DNA of 64,000 nucleotides, from positions 519,994-583,993 of the forward strand of contig BROG01000473.1 of assembly GCA_030159075.1 (NCBI GenBank), given 5' to 3'. Origin of the DNA: Atrina japonica (taxonomy: Eukaryota; Mollusca; Bivalvia; Pterioida; Pinnidae). The notes beneath the pieces are model-generated. The model was not told the origin of the DNA, ran no database searches, and was given only the letters and a program-made list of their open reading frames with translations. The translations under genes and the position numbers were made by a program. Shown piece after piece: positions 24,568 through 37,274 of the stretch (the stretch's first letter is position 1; every line of letters begins with the position of its first letter).

Positions 24568-24898
24568 AGGTTTTCTATAGAAAATACTGGCATACCAGTT
24601 TTTGAATTTCTAGGACGAATGGTTTTTTGGTAGATGACCAACAGACAAATTCCGAAAAGAAAATTTCTGGAACTAAACACACTATTGAGAAAGGATCTTC
24701 AAACGACGTCGAAATTATGGAAATGTGCGAAAAGAACATAGAATATTAAAAAACCAACAACAACAAATAGAACTTTACACATATGAAACAAAGATCCAAG
24801 TACAATCGATATAACGGATGTCTACACATAGAGGTACAAGTCGAGGTCGTTGACTCAACAACGGAACCGGGCGTGGCACGTGGTAAAACAGAGAAACA

Positions 24899-25273
24899 TT
24901 GTGTTATCATTGTCACGAGGAAGGAACAAGAGATATGAATGTATTTGTCTTTAAACTGTATGCGGACTTTCAAATCATCAATAAAGGTCAACAACCCAAA
25001 ATAATGAACCTCACAATGAAACGTCTAACTGATGAGGAAAAAAGACAAGACTCATCGAAAACAGTATGTCAGCAAATTATGAATGCTACTGAAAAATGTA
25101 CTTCAACCACCATTAGAATTAATCGACTTAACTTTTCTTACCTACGTGACATAATATTCGAGGTTTCCCTAATATCAGAAACATACAATAATAATTTACT
25201 TCCTAAAGTAAAAAATGAAGCAACAAACGATCTACGAATTCCATGTTTAGGGTACACTGAGGTTGATGTTTAA
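24899..25273 (+). pseudogene. Ty3/Gypsy zinc-knuckle and protease remnant
   Basis: The frame opens with CYHCHEEGT, a CCHC knuckle that has lost its histidine. It continues to an aspartic-protease-like segment ending EVSLISETYNNN and then RIPCLGYTEVDV. The family's catalytic D-T/S-G is replaced by DII just upstream of EVSLISE, so the protease is dead. The Penelope-like fragment begins about 70 bases downstream and interrupts the element. Confidence 0.65.
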
Positions 25274-25345
25274 ATTTCTGGATATTCATTTCATAGCGCA
25301 GGATTTTTGGTATCCATGGGAAGTTATTCCACTGACAATATAAAT

Positions 25346-26260
25346 CATCTCAGATACCAAAGTATAAATCTTTATAATGTCCAGGACACAGATACAAATC
25401 CGGCAAAAATGGACAAACGCTGACCTCTGGAAACCAAGAGGTGGGATCAGGTGCCATGGAGGAGTAAGCATCCCCTGTCGACCGGTCACACCCGCCGTGA
25501 GTCCACAGTCAAGTCCAAATGAAATACGTGAGGAACGAATCCTCGTCACAATTGGTACAGACGTCTTAACAACCGCCAACGAAAAGGCAACTCAACATTT
25601 CACCCAGTGAAACAGAGTAATCGCAAAACAAGACTATTTTACCGACCGTAAAATTTGCGGAACGTTTACATCAAACGCGGTTTTCGATATCCCTGTGTCA
25701 ATAATTTATCAGTGGGTAGTTTACATCTGTATATGAAATGTCCATATGTTGAACACGCCCTGGCTGGCATATCGGATCATTTATGAAATACAAACTCCAT
25801 ATGCGGGTGACTGTGGGATATTACTACATAAATGTGGAAAATTTACGATGGGAAAGCCGAAATCGTCTCGTTTGCCGTATAGCTTAGTTGCTAATTTCCC
25901 GTCTGTGTCTATAGTAAGTACAATGTTTAAGTATGAAGCTTGTGTGCTTGATTCTGTTGTATCTTTTAATTTCTAGTTCGCTGGGATATATCGCATTGAC
26001 ATATGTATGAACATTTTCATTATTAATTGACAAAACGTCGTCGATATATCTAAATGTGAAATTAAAGGACACCGCTAGCTTTTTCGTCTTTTGATTCAGC
26101 AGTTTCTGAATTAAGTCTGCTTCGTATGAATAAAGGCACAGGTCGGCCAGTAAAGGGGCACAATTGGTTCCCATAGGAATGCCGATAATTTGTTGAAAGA
26201 CAAAGTCTCCGAACATTACAAATATATTGTTTATTCGAAATTCCAGCATGTTAATAATGA
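25346..26260 (-). pseudogene. Penelope-like reverse transcriptase fragment, copy within Gypsy remnant
   Basis: On the minus strand it encodes IGIPMGTNCAPLLADL and RYIDDVLSINN (the RT catalytic DD at 26031-26048). A frameshifted C-terminal part follows (YGVYIS-like), then the shared non-coding tail with GTGTGACCGGTCGACAGGGG. The copy is 5'-truncated just before the palm and 3'-complete to CTGAGAT. It carries frameshifts after SELEIK. Assignment to Penelope-like elements rests on the sequence style of the fuller copy at 53806-55345, and no GIY-YIG domain is visible. Confidence 0.65.
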
Positions 26261-26326
26261 AAATTTTAGGATGCAATATTTTTAAACATGTCAATAGTTG
26301 TATACGAGGAGTAAATGAAATTTTAA

Positions 26327-26551
26327 ACTTCCTCAGAAGAAATAATTACTGTTCTTGATCTCGGAGAAGAAAATGCTCGGATCAGGTTTGTGAAAGTAGT
26401 GAGACTTGAAGATGTAAAATTCCAGCAAAAATATCTGACAGTTGTGATTGGATCAAATACAACATACGAGGAGAATCGTTTACTGCAGCAGTTCAGGCTA
26501 TACATGGGAATGAAGGTTCACGTTCCTAGAAACATGATGATAATAGAATAG
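26327..26551 (+). other. Unrecognised open frame without start codon
   Basis: The frame is open between TAA (26324) and TAG (26549-26551). Reading EEIITVLDLGEENARIRFVK and later VVIGSNTTYEENRLLQQF, it looks coding in composition but is not recognised. It lies between Gypsy protease and Gypsy RT remnants and may be a piece of that element. Confidence 0.3.
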
Positions 26552-26992
26552 TAGAATGTTGTTTAATACCACTACGAGTCACAAAGAAAAAACCTTAAGC
26601 ACCCCTAGATTTTAAATGACTAATGATACGATTTGTGTCATGAGATTACAGACCATATAATCGCAAAAATACAAATGTGGTCTGTTATTACATTGCATTA
26701 CTTTTACGAAAACACAAAATGATAAGCATCAACAATAATTGAATGAATAGAATATCACAAAATCACAAGCGCAGTTGTTACACTAAAACATGTCCGTTTT
26801 CTAGTATTGATCGTCTGAGTTCATAATGCCCTATGGGATTGTCATTTCACTTTGAAAACGTCACAATTAAATCACTTAATGACATCAATGGTTCAAAGTT
26901 TTTAATATTGGGTATAACCACCACGTGCATCTGCGTTTCATCCCTGCAGTCAGTCGTCGGCTTTCCTGCTGTGGTAGTGTTCGGTATATCAA

Positions 26993-27253
26993 ATGGATGG
27001 AATGAAACAACATCTACGAAAACTATTAGATCAAAGAAAAAAAACCAATATTCCCTTTGCGTCAGCTGTCGTAATAGTAAGAAAGAAGGAGAAATTATTC
27101 GTCTTTTACAGAGTCTATAACAGTGAGCCGAATAAGAAGACGATTAAAGACGCTCATGTGCTGTCAATAATCGACGAAATTTTGGAAGTACTCCACGAGT
27201 CAAAATATTTCAGTTCGCTCACAAATGGAATACTTTTTTCAGGCTTTCTGTAG
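26993..27253 (+). pseudogene. Ty3/Gypsy reverse transcriptase N-terminal fragment
   Basis: It reads IPFASAVVIVRKKEKLFVFY, then KKTIKDAHVLSIIDEILEVL, then SKYFSSL. This is the fingers-palm start of Gypsy RT (SPVVLVRKK…DYR.LN..T..DAYPLP.IDE.L..L....YFS.LD). The catalytic part (YLDD) is absent and the frame ends soon after the FSSL motif. It is probably the same element as the gag and protease upstream. Confidence 0.75.
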
Positions 27254-27639
27254 CAGATGATAACATAAGCTTTAAATTGGTAATTTAATAATTATAGTAT
27301 GCATTGTTCGTGTTATAAGTGTGCTTAATGATAAATTCTGCAGTAGTTTTTCTTTACCAATTATAATCTTCATAATTGTAGCAAAATAAATAGAAGTTTA
27401 GTTCTGTTTTTGTTAATGTTCTCTCTTGCCATTTTGAAAATATGCGAGATACAATAATAATGATAATAAAAAAAACTATCGAACGGGAACAAGGAGCGGA
27501 GTGACAATATCGGTATGAACATTTTAAGATATTGTTGATCTCTGTATTCTCATGTTGTAGTTTAGTAATAATACAATAAAATAAGCAGTGGGCGACACAT
27601 GGCTTCATATCTGACACCACTTTCTCTTTAGAAAAACTA

Positions 27640-28030
27640 TTTAAAATTGTAGCTCAACTGATGAAGTCTAATTGACAGAAACGATCGTCTTGAGCATTAT
27701 AACTTTGGTATTCTGTTTATAATATTTATAACCACTAGGTCGTTGCCACTGCTGGTGGACCGTTTGAGTCCCCGAGGGTATACATAAACCTAGTACCTGG
27801 TATTTCGGTACCAGGTGATAATCTTATACTAAAGTAATATTTGGCATTGATAACACCATTTAAAATTCCTAATTTTTCTAAAGCTAAGGTAGCCATCATT
27901 TTACAGTGGTTACTATTTGCCGTATTTTGGCTATACGTTTAGATATATTATTTGTCCTTGTCTGACACCACTTTCTCTTTAGAAAAACTATTATTTTCTT
28001 ATAAAACTATTTTTTTCTTATAAAACAAAA
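27640..28030 (+). repeat. Copy of the roughly 355-bp dispersed repeat (forward)
   Basis: It shares CTGATGAAGTC, ACGATCGTCTTGAGCAT, GGTCGTTGCCACTGCTGG and the hairpin ACCTGGTA/TACCAGGT with the reverse-oriented tandem array at 31700-32500. Part of the block also occurs inside the TTAA elements, for example near 19860. Confidence 0.7.
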
Positions 28031-30300
28031 TGCCTAAAGATATACATGTTGTATTGTATTTACCAAATATTATTATATCTCTATTTATGTATACCATCGA
28101 GGACGTAGAATTCCATCAGCAGTAACAACGACCCAGTGGTTATAAATATCATAATCATAATAACAAAGTTATAAATTTGTATTAAAAGGTCAAACAAATG
28201 CTCAAAATAATCGTTTATGTCAATAAGTCATCATCAGTTCAACATAAATTTGAAATAAATGCTGAGTTCTGAACCAGAAAAGTTATCACACAAGACCAAA
28301 CAATGATCTAAATGTGTGTTTAAACACTGTTGTTGGTTCAGTATTACTAATATTTGACTTATTTGCACTTGAAATTGAATTATAACCTTTGAGTATTTTG
28401 TTCCGCGTAGGAAATCAGATCTACGTGCATGTGAGTAGTCTTCGTTCAGATCATTTCGTAATGACGCTAAAAATATAAAATCAATGCTTAAATAAATTCT
28501 TACTGACTAAATGCTATGACTCAAAGCATAATACATTTTGCCATCACTGTTGCCTTGTATTAACGTTTTTAGTTTCTTGTCTGTGTTCCATTTACAGATT
28601 TGGGTGATGCTATTTGTTTCTGGGTTCCAAATGGGAACAGGTATGCTTACATATAATTTTTTTCATCTTGGCGAAAATAAAAATTTTAGTTCTTTTTTAC
28701 CAGTTTACTACTAAGAATAGGTGATGGCATTTGTTTTATTAAATCTTCAATAAATGTTTATTATTATTTCATAATTCCAAGCCACCATATATACATGGTC
28801 TACTTGTAACGCATTTTTGTAACGTAAATAATTCATGGATTATAAATATTGCATCCTTTTTCGGTAATGCTGTCTCATCTACGTATTAAAGATTATATTG
28901 TTTCCACAAATCGTATAAACCATTCAATGTAATAAATGTGCAATATGTTACTTTATCGACTCAGTAGATCAGATTCAGTACACGGAATATATCTTGCAAA
29001 GGCGACTTGAAAACGAAAGGAGTTTATATCTTCCTCGGTCTATTTGCTATGTTATATTAAATCCATCTGAATAAAATATCTTCAGTGAACACCTTAATAT
29101 TGTTTTGTGTGGACCACAATCTATTAATAGGACGGGAGTGGAGTCTCATATCCTCTCTCTTTATGGTAGTTTTATAGAAAAATTCATTTTTGTCTGACAT
29201 TTCCTGGCATGCTATATTTGTATTTCAGTCAGGCAGATTATAATCCATACATAACATAGTCATTTATTACACGATACCGATACTCATAAACAAAACCTTC
29301 ATCCCACGATATGAAAAAAAATAAATGAATCAGTCGTATTCTATGTTTTTGTGTAATATACGTTCACATATGTAACACGTGGAAATGTCAGAGAAATGTC
29401 TTTGGGTAATACTTGGAAATGTCAGAGAAAAAGAACAGGTTAGGTAGCGGGGGCTTATTTTTGGTATTAAGATTAAAGATAGAATCGAAATAGACATACG
29501 TGTATTTTGTTCAACTGTGATATGGTTAAACAATACAATAAAGAGAGATCTGAAAAAGGTGTAAGATTTATTTATATATGAATTCTTACTACTGTGTAGT
29601 TGTTTAATTTCACGGGGAGAAATTTTCGCGTTTTCCCTGAAAGGCACTTATTCACCGGTATTAAATTTCGCGTAAAATTAATTGCGAACTGTCTTTCTGA
29701 TACTTCACAAGTTTAAAGTATTATATTCATATATATTTTTTTTCGCGATATTTTCATTGACCGCGAATATAGCGAAATTAAATCCCCCGTGAATAAAAGC
29801 AACTATACAATATGTAGAGAACAAAGTTGACAGCCTCCTATTAAGACGTATGAATATAAACATAAACTGAATATTATTTGGAAATGTAAGAAGTGGGAAA
29901 AGAAAGCCTGAATAATTCACATAACAGTGATATACCTCCATATAAGCTTTACACAAACACATATATTTGGATTTTTGGGGGAAGTGAAAGTACTTTTCCT
30001 CCATTACTAACTATGTGAGAGTGGAGTTTCCTATGTGAGAAAGATCCGCCTTTCTAACATGAGATCGTGTCCATATAATGAGCAAGGCCAAATGCTTTCT
30101 TTTTCCCATCCGCTTTAACACATTTATTTTCCTGGAACATAATTTTAGCATGTACTATGAAAGTACGGTCAATTTTTGACGACTAGAATTTCAAGATTTT
30201 ATTCAAGTTTGTGAAATTAAATAAAAGGTACGTGAAAAGAATCAATGGGAGAAAATATTCCATCATGAGTAGTGTAGGATAAGGAACTCTTACCCTCGGT
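28031..30300. other. AT-rich sequence without recognisable genes
   Basis: I see no conserved frame, repeat array or structured element. Open frames here are Ile/Phe/Tyr-rich shadows of AT-rich DNA. Confidence 0.5.
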
Positions 30301-30625
30301 GTTGAATATTTCAGTCAGGGACTCGGAAATAGTCTTGTTTGCGATTACTCTGTTTCACTAAGTGAAATGTTGAGTTGCCTTTTCGTTGGCGGTTGTTGAG
30401 ACGTCTGTACCAATTGTGACGAGGATTCACTCCTCACGTATTTCATTGGACTTGACTGTGGACTCACGGCGGGTGTGACCGGTCGACAGGGGGATGCTTA
30501 CTCCTCCATGGCACCTGATCCCACCTCTTGGTTTCCAGAGGTCCGTGTTTGTCCATTTTTGCCGGATTTGTATCTATGTCCTGAACATTCAATTGATTTA
30601 TACTTTGGTATCTGAGATGTTTTAT
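30301..30625 (+). mobile_element. Penelope-like element, C-terminus and 3' tail
   Basis: It encodes LVCDYSVSLSEMLS, then a stop and DVCTNCDEDS, followed by the shared tail block GTGTGACCGGTCGACAGGGG, and ends at the common terminus CTGAGAT. It is 5'-truncated and on the opposite strand from most other copies. Confidence 0.7.
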
Positions 30626-30699
30626 ATATACATGCATTCGTATAAATATATATACACATAAAGCATGTACCAAAGTATCATGTGGTGGAATTTAATATA

Positions 30700-30893
30700 T
30701 GCATGTACAATGGACATGCATTTCCCTGATATGTTTATTCAAACAACATTAACTATACATGTATATGTACAATGTACATGCATTTCCCAGATATGTTTAT
30801 TCAAACAACATTAATTATACATGTATATGTACAATGTACATGCATTTTCCAGATATGTTTATTCAAACAGCATTAACTATACATGTATATGTA
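30700..30893. repeat. 62-bp minisatellite, about three copies
   Basis: GATATGTTTATTCAAACA recurs at 30728, 30790 and 30852. Each is followed by ATACATGTATATGTACAATG and a CATGCATTTCC block. Each unit holds ACATGTAT- and TGTACA-type palindromes. Confidence 0.9.
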
Positions 30894-30996
30894 TACACAC
30901 CTAAAGTTGCAGAAGACATTTTGGTTCCCTTTCGCAAATCCTATATAAAAGTAACTGACGACAATTCACCGAACTTGACATTTTAACTGAATTCGA

Positions 30997-31480
30997 GAGG
31001 TTTCCTGTAACATTTGCGACGGGTGTGCCATGCTGGCATGAGGCGCTGGTTCATGTTGAGACCGTTGTATATCACCAAGCTTGATCTTTTCACGGAGCTT
31101 GTGCTCTCAACAAACTTTACCTGTTCATGGAACTAGAAAGGTTTCCTTGGAACATTTGCGACGGGTGTTGAATGCCAACAGGGGACGCTGACTCCCTCCA
31201 GACACCGGGACCTATCCCGTTTGGGATTCGCAATAGTTGTTCTTGTTGAGACCGTTGTATATCACCAAGCTTGATCTTTTCACCGAACTTTAGTTTTTTT
31301 TGCCGAATTTGACTTTTTCATGGTACTAGAAAGGTTTCCATGGAACATTTGCGACGGGTGTGGCATGCCAGAATGGGACGCCGATTCCTTCCGGATACCT
31401 GGCCCAATCCCGTTTGCGATTCGCAATTGTTCTTCATGTTGAGACCATTTACAAATCAAATTTGTCGTGTTCTAATGGAC
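30997..31480 (+). repeat. Tandem tail repeat of a second Penelope-like family
   Basis: Three imperfect units each contain GGTTTCC, then GGAACATTTGCGACGGGTGT or close variants (near 31000, 31143 and 31330), and GTTGAGACCGTTGTATATCA. The end CTAATGGACTTGAGTTTCG matches, in reverse, the block at 38145-38300 next to an RT fragment. The array is therefore likely the 3' tail of that RT family. Confidence 0.6.
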
Positions 31481-31699
31481 TTGAGTTTCGATTATCAATT
31501 GGTACTTCTTCATTTTAACTTCTAGAGTAACTATTGTATACTTCTCTATAAATATTATAATCATTTACATTTGTATCATTGCATAGACTACAATTATAGC
31601 AATTTTGAAGTAGACACTAACATGGAAAGGACATTTTAGGGATTAACCTCCGAATCTATAAATACATTTCGCCATAAAGACCATATTTTATAAATATTA

Positions 31700-32500
31700 A
31701 TAAAACATGCATATTTTCTAAAGAGAAAGTGGTATCGTACAAGGCCAAATAATAAATCTAAATATATAGCAAAATAGTAACCACTGTGAAAAGATGACTA
31801 TTTTAGCTTTTGAGGAATTTAGAATTTAAATGGTTATATCAGTGCGAAAAATTACTTTGGTATAATATTATTAGCTGGTATCGAAATACCAGGTCCTAGG
31901 TTTATGTATACCCTCAGGGACTCAAACGGTCGAACAGCAGTGGCAACGACCTAGTGGTTACAAATGCTATAAACATAATACCAAAGGTATAATACTCAAG
32001 ACGATCGTTTCTGTCAATAAGACTTTATCGGTTGAGCTCAAAATTTATAAAAGATGCATATTGTCTAAAGAGAAAGTAGTATCATACAAGGCCAAATAAT
32101 AAATCTAAATGTATATTAACAAAATCCGTCTAAGAGTAACCACTGTAAAAAGCTGATTATCTTGACTTTTGAAGAATTTAGAATTTAAAATGTTACATCA
32201 GCGCGAAGAATTACTTTAGTATAATATTATTAGCTGGTATCGAAATACCAGGTACTAGGTTTATGTATATCCTCGGGTACTCAAACGGTCTACCAGCATT
32301 GGCAAGGACCTAGTTGCTATAAATATTTAAAAAATAATACCAAATTCTAATGCTCAAGGTAATCGTTTCTGTCAGTTGGACTTCATCAGCTGAGCTTCAA
32401 CAGTTTATAAAAGGTGCATATTTTCTAAAGAAAAAGTGGTACCATACACGGCCAAATAATAAACCTATATGTATAGCAAAATCCGTCTAATCATTCTTAA
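31700..32500 (-). repeat. Tandem array of a roughly 355-bp repeat
   Basis: GCATATTTTCTAAAGAGAAA-like starts occur at 31709, 32057 and 32416, giving spacings of 348 and 359. Each unit carries AATACCAGGT, CTCAAACGGTC and GGCAACGACCTAG(T). Related single copies lie at 27640-28030, 47084-47265 and 55770-55920. Confidence 0.85.
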
Positions 32501-33035
32501 GGTAATACATTTCCCAGTATTGTAACTATATTGATATCGATTAAGGATACCAAATATACTAGGAATTTCTAGAAATGATCTATGGAGTTCCATTTAAACA
32601 TAGTCTCTTCAAATGTTAAATTGTTGATCGCTTATCAAAAGAAATAGATTATTTAAATGAAATGATATTCACGGAAACATTTTGTCAGCTGTACAGTCAA
32701 GGTTAACTATATTAATATTAAGTGATCTAAATATTTTGATATTGTACTCTGTATTCAATAAAATTGTAGAAGACACCTTTCTGGTACTGTTCCTTAATAA
32801 AAGATATTTTTTAATTAATTTTCAGTTGTTAGATATATACCATAACGATAGTACCATAACGATTTCCTCATGTATCAGTTGATTTTCTGATACTTAAGTA
32901 ACATTTCGAATTACTGCAGTCATGTGACATGGTATTCCAATAAAAAAAAAACCCCAAACCTGCCTGCTGCATTTCGTTTATATTTCAGTATATCCAGTTG
33001 TGTGAGGCAACAATGTTAAGGGAGATAAATAAAAA

Positions 33036-33262
33036 TCTCAGATACCAATGTATTAATCTTCAGGATGTCCAGGATAGATATACAAATCTGGTGAACATTG
33101 GACAAACACGGTAATCTAGAAGAGAGATCAAGTGCCACGGAGGAGTAATCATAACCCGCCGTGAGACCACAGTAAAATTCAAATGAAATACGTGAGGAAT
33201 GAATCCTCGTCACAATTTGCACATACGACTAAACAACCGCTATTGAACAGGTAACTCAACAT
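33036..33262 (-). mobile_element. Penelope-like element, 3' tail fragment
   Basis: The shared tail sequence is present with an internal deletion: the CGGTCGACAGGGG block is missing between the GGAGGAGTAA and CCCGCCGTGAG motifs. The 3' terminus CTGAGAT is intact at the left side. Confidence 0.65.
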
Positions 33263-33534
33263 AACTCAACTAGCAAACGCTGTTAAATAAAACACTCTTT
33301 GTATGAATAATTCTACAACACTTTGGCATATCGTACAGAGAAAATATATTTTAAACTCATTACAAAATACTTTGAATTCAGCTATGTCATTCCTTTCACG
33401 GTATATAAAGTAATGAAAACTTTAATTTGATTACTGAACTATAGAAATAAAAAAACAACACTAGTATTTCCACATATGTAATGAATTTAAAATGATAAAA
33501 AGATTGAAATTTTCTTTCATTTGTTTTAACTTCA

Positions 33535-33538
<4 letters not shown>

Positions 33539-33599
<61 letters not shown>
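33539..33599. repeat. (TG)n microsatellite
   Basis: About 30 uninterrupted TG units lie immediately left of the second copy of the 1.2-kb dispersed repeat. Confidence 0.98.
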
Positions 33600-33604
<5 letters not shown>

Positions 33605-35085
33605 AAGGATTGTTTTTCATTTTTGGAAAACATCGGGATATAAAAGCAATTGCTCATGGAAAAGATTCTGTGCAGCACACATTTTTCTGTGAAACTGTAG
33701 TCCACTGGATACTATATTCATTCCAGAATGATTGACTCTGTGGGGGTATTTTCATATGACGGAACAGCTAAACAGCTGTGTAAGATGAGTACTTCTCTCT
33801 TCTACCCGGAAATACTAAATACTTTCAATTTGAAAGAAACTAGTGATGTGGAAAATCTTGAATACTTATTCCAAGATTTGGTTCGTGGTTATTAATATTC
33901 GACCGCTCGGTGGAGTAGGGTTAATGTGTCGGAAGAGAATTGAAAATGCAAATGGGTCCGCCTATGCGGTCGAGCGACACGCTGTTTTACAACGAATTTC
34001 CGTTTAAATTCTGATATTTTATTAATGGAATATACCATAAAAAGTTTGAGTGTGACTTAAGAGAAGAGAGACAGCTAACATTCGTTTGTGACAACTGAAA
34101 GTAACCATTTCATTTGACATTTGTTTTTACCAATCAACTGGGAAACACAGTGATGACTGTATCGTAATTTACGTAACTATTTCAGCATATAGCCCTTCTA
34201 GCAAATCCTTAAGATCAATTGAAACAAGACAGATGCAGATTATGATGTGAAATAACATACTTTCATTGATCCGTTTAAATGTAAATGATCGACACTTTCG
34301 TTATGTAAAACCCATGTAGGCCTATAATACATCTTTAACCATGTGTTATACATGTAAGTCAATACAGTATCTATCAGCTTATCATATATTTTATAACCCG
34401 AATACGATCCCGTCAATAACCCCATTACTGATTACTGAGAAACCTATTAGCACTGGGCCTATTTGTGTTCGGCATTGACATTGCAGGTTATGAGAAAAAG
34501 TGATGGGCTTCAGAAAGAGTAAGGATTGCAGATGAAATGTGAGATTGAGCCGATTCTACACGATGTGAGTGACGAATTGTTTCTGACGGGAATATCTGGT
34601 GAAGGCAAAGTGACCTGTTTATCAGAGATGCTTGACAAAGTTGCACTAGGCCTACCTCTCTTTTGTCCGTTCAATTGCCACGTAACAATTGTAACTACGA
34701 AGCTTTCATTTCTTCTGGTTCATGGTTCTGGTCATAATATGACCTAAATCTATCGCGATATGGGATTGTACAGTGTGCTACAGATGTAGTCCTGTGTTTC
34801 CAATTTCTTTTGTGATTTTTGTTTGTTTTATGGTAATGGCTTTTAAGAATAAATAATTAAGATTTATACATCTGATATTCTATTTCTTTATTGATTCGTT
34901 CATCTGTTGGAATTTCCGAGAAGACTTATCCTACAAATAGATAGAAAGGGTTTTATGTATCCCTACGCCAGAAAGTAAAGCGGTTAACACTTGGGTCACG
35001 TGATGACCTACCACTTGTGTTATTGAAATAACTATAGAATCGTTCTGTATACCTGCAATGAAGGAAATTACAGTCGGTATGTAAA
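33605..35085 (+). repeat. 1.2-1.5 kb dispersed repeat, copy 2 (forward)
   Basis: It matches the reverse complement of 22686-23905. It begins AAGGATTGTTTTTCATTTTT and contains GTGCAGCAC, ACAGCTAAACAGCTGTG, GAAACTAGTGATGTGGAAAA and the GACGAATTGTTTCTGA block. It ends near CAGTCGGTATGTAAATA. The right end also holds AACACTTGGGTCACGTGATG, duplicated at 35893. Confidence 0.7.
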
Positions 35086-35887
35086 TATTGTAATGTGTTT
35101 GAAAATCATTAACTTCAATTCGATTATTGAACAAGAAAATATGAAAAACTACAGTATTTGTCGCATCAGTAATGGATACCCTTGTTTTGTTTTTTTTATT
35201 TGGATTTTATCGTGTTTTCTTATTGATGTAATTTGTTTGAAAATCTATTACTAGGGTAGGGCGAATAAGGGATACTGTTTCCAAAACTTATGAATAAAGA
35301 GACATCACACTCACGCAGTATCAAAATATATCAAAACATGTAATATTTATCGTATGAATTATGCTTCTAAAATAATACTTTGATTAAAATATGTATTTTC
35401 TTTTCTCTGTTCTGTTCTGTTTGATTTTGTGTTTATTGCAATGTATTTGAATTACTACCTAGATGTGACAACTAAATGATGCTGTTTTGAAGATTATTAA
35501 AATAGGGTTTCATTAAAAGAGTACCCTGAGTGAAAAATGAAAATTTCAGTATTTATAGAGCTTGTCATTCTAAGAACAACATCGAAAACCAACGTTTTCG
35601 AGATATTAGCGAGAAACTGTTAAACTCACTTTACGAACGCCCCAAGTAGCCAAAATGGGGCGGAGCCTTCTGTGACATCACAGTGAGGACAGTTGGAGAA
35701 CAAATAATCAAAATATAAAATTTGCAAAATTAAATTGAGAAAACAAAATAATTGAATATATATAAACTGATATCGTAGTAGTAGGCCTAAATCTTATGTT
35801 AAAATGTAGTATTATTATTACATGTAAATTGTATTTTACAATATAATCAATTGATACTTTACTTGAGAAAAAAGCATTTTCATTATA

Positions 35888-36072
<185 letters not shown>

Positions 36073-37139
36073 GTGTTTCCCGAACACCTTCGAGACTAAC
36101 ACTACACCAATCATCTTGAAAATTTAAAAGATTAATTGGGTCCCAAATGGAAGCTGCGTTATACTTTCACACTCCGATTATTTCCAAACAAAGCAACACA
36201 CAGGTATGATTTTTTATTCATTTTATTATATACATGTATACGCATTCCATCTGAGATACATGTTTTACATGACTCTAATTATACGAAGTATTTTATTAGT
36301 TAAAAAAATAGATATGATCGTTTTTAAATTTAGCATTAGTCAGTATTTATTTATTCATCTTTTTTTATTAATTTATCGCTGTACATGAATTATAAAATAT
36401 CGACTCCTTTGACATTCATTTAGACGTAAAATAGTTTGTAGCTTTATACACAATCCGACAAGAATCCCGGCGCGGTTACATGGCACTATACTGGAAGGTG
36501 TGAAGTAAGCGGGTGTTTTAAGATTAAAAATAGCATACATCACAGGCGGTCGTTCTTCTTTTTTGTTTATAAAACACGAGAAAGTACGAAAGAAAAACTC
36601 AAAATAAAGCGTGATACTCTAAATCTAGCATAGGGCCCCTAACTAAACCACCCGGCCAAGTTTGTCGGAAATGGAATGAATTCTTTTAATTAGTTTCATA
36701 AAAGCAGGTAAAACGCTCACTTTGGCGGTCAATATATCGATGTTGTTTTTAGAATGATGAGTACTATAAATACAGAAATTTTCATTTTTCAATCAGATTG
36801 CTCTGGTTTTCTTATACGTAACTATGTCATTTTATGAGTTTATGTGATTTGGGCACGTTACATTAGTTCTTACCTCGTAGATGTACTGTTTAAAATTTTA
36901 TATCAATAGGCAAAATTTTCTGAGTGTTTGCCATTCTGAGTTAGGTAATATATTGGACTGTCGTGTCAGGATTTGACAATAGTACATGTTTTATTCAATA
37001 TGATTTTACCAGTCTTATTGGTGAAGTATCCGAACTCATCACTCAGCACTTCATGTTTGAATATATGTTCACCCTGAACTACAAAACCACATCAATATAC
37101 ACAATATATCGGTAATATAAAAACAATTATAGCAAAACT

Positions 37140-37269
<130 letters not shown>

Positions 37270-37274
37270 CCCGT

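Noticed and set aside
25377..25610. Plus-strand frame resembling one at 17071-17304
   Set aside because: Both are antisense to the non-coding tail of the Penelope-like family. Their similarity reflects the repeat, not a protein.
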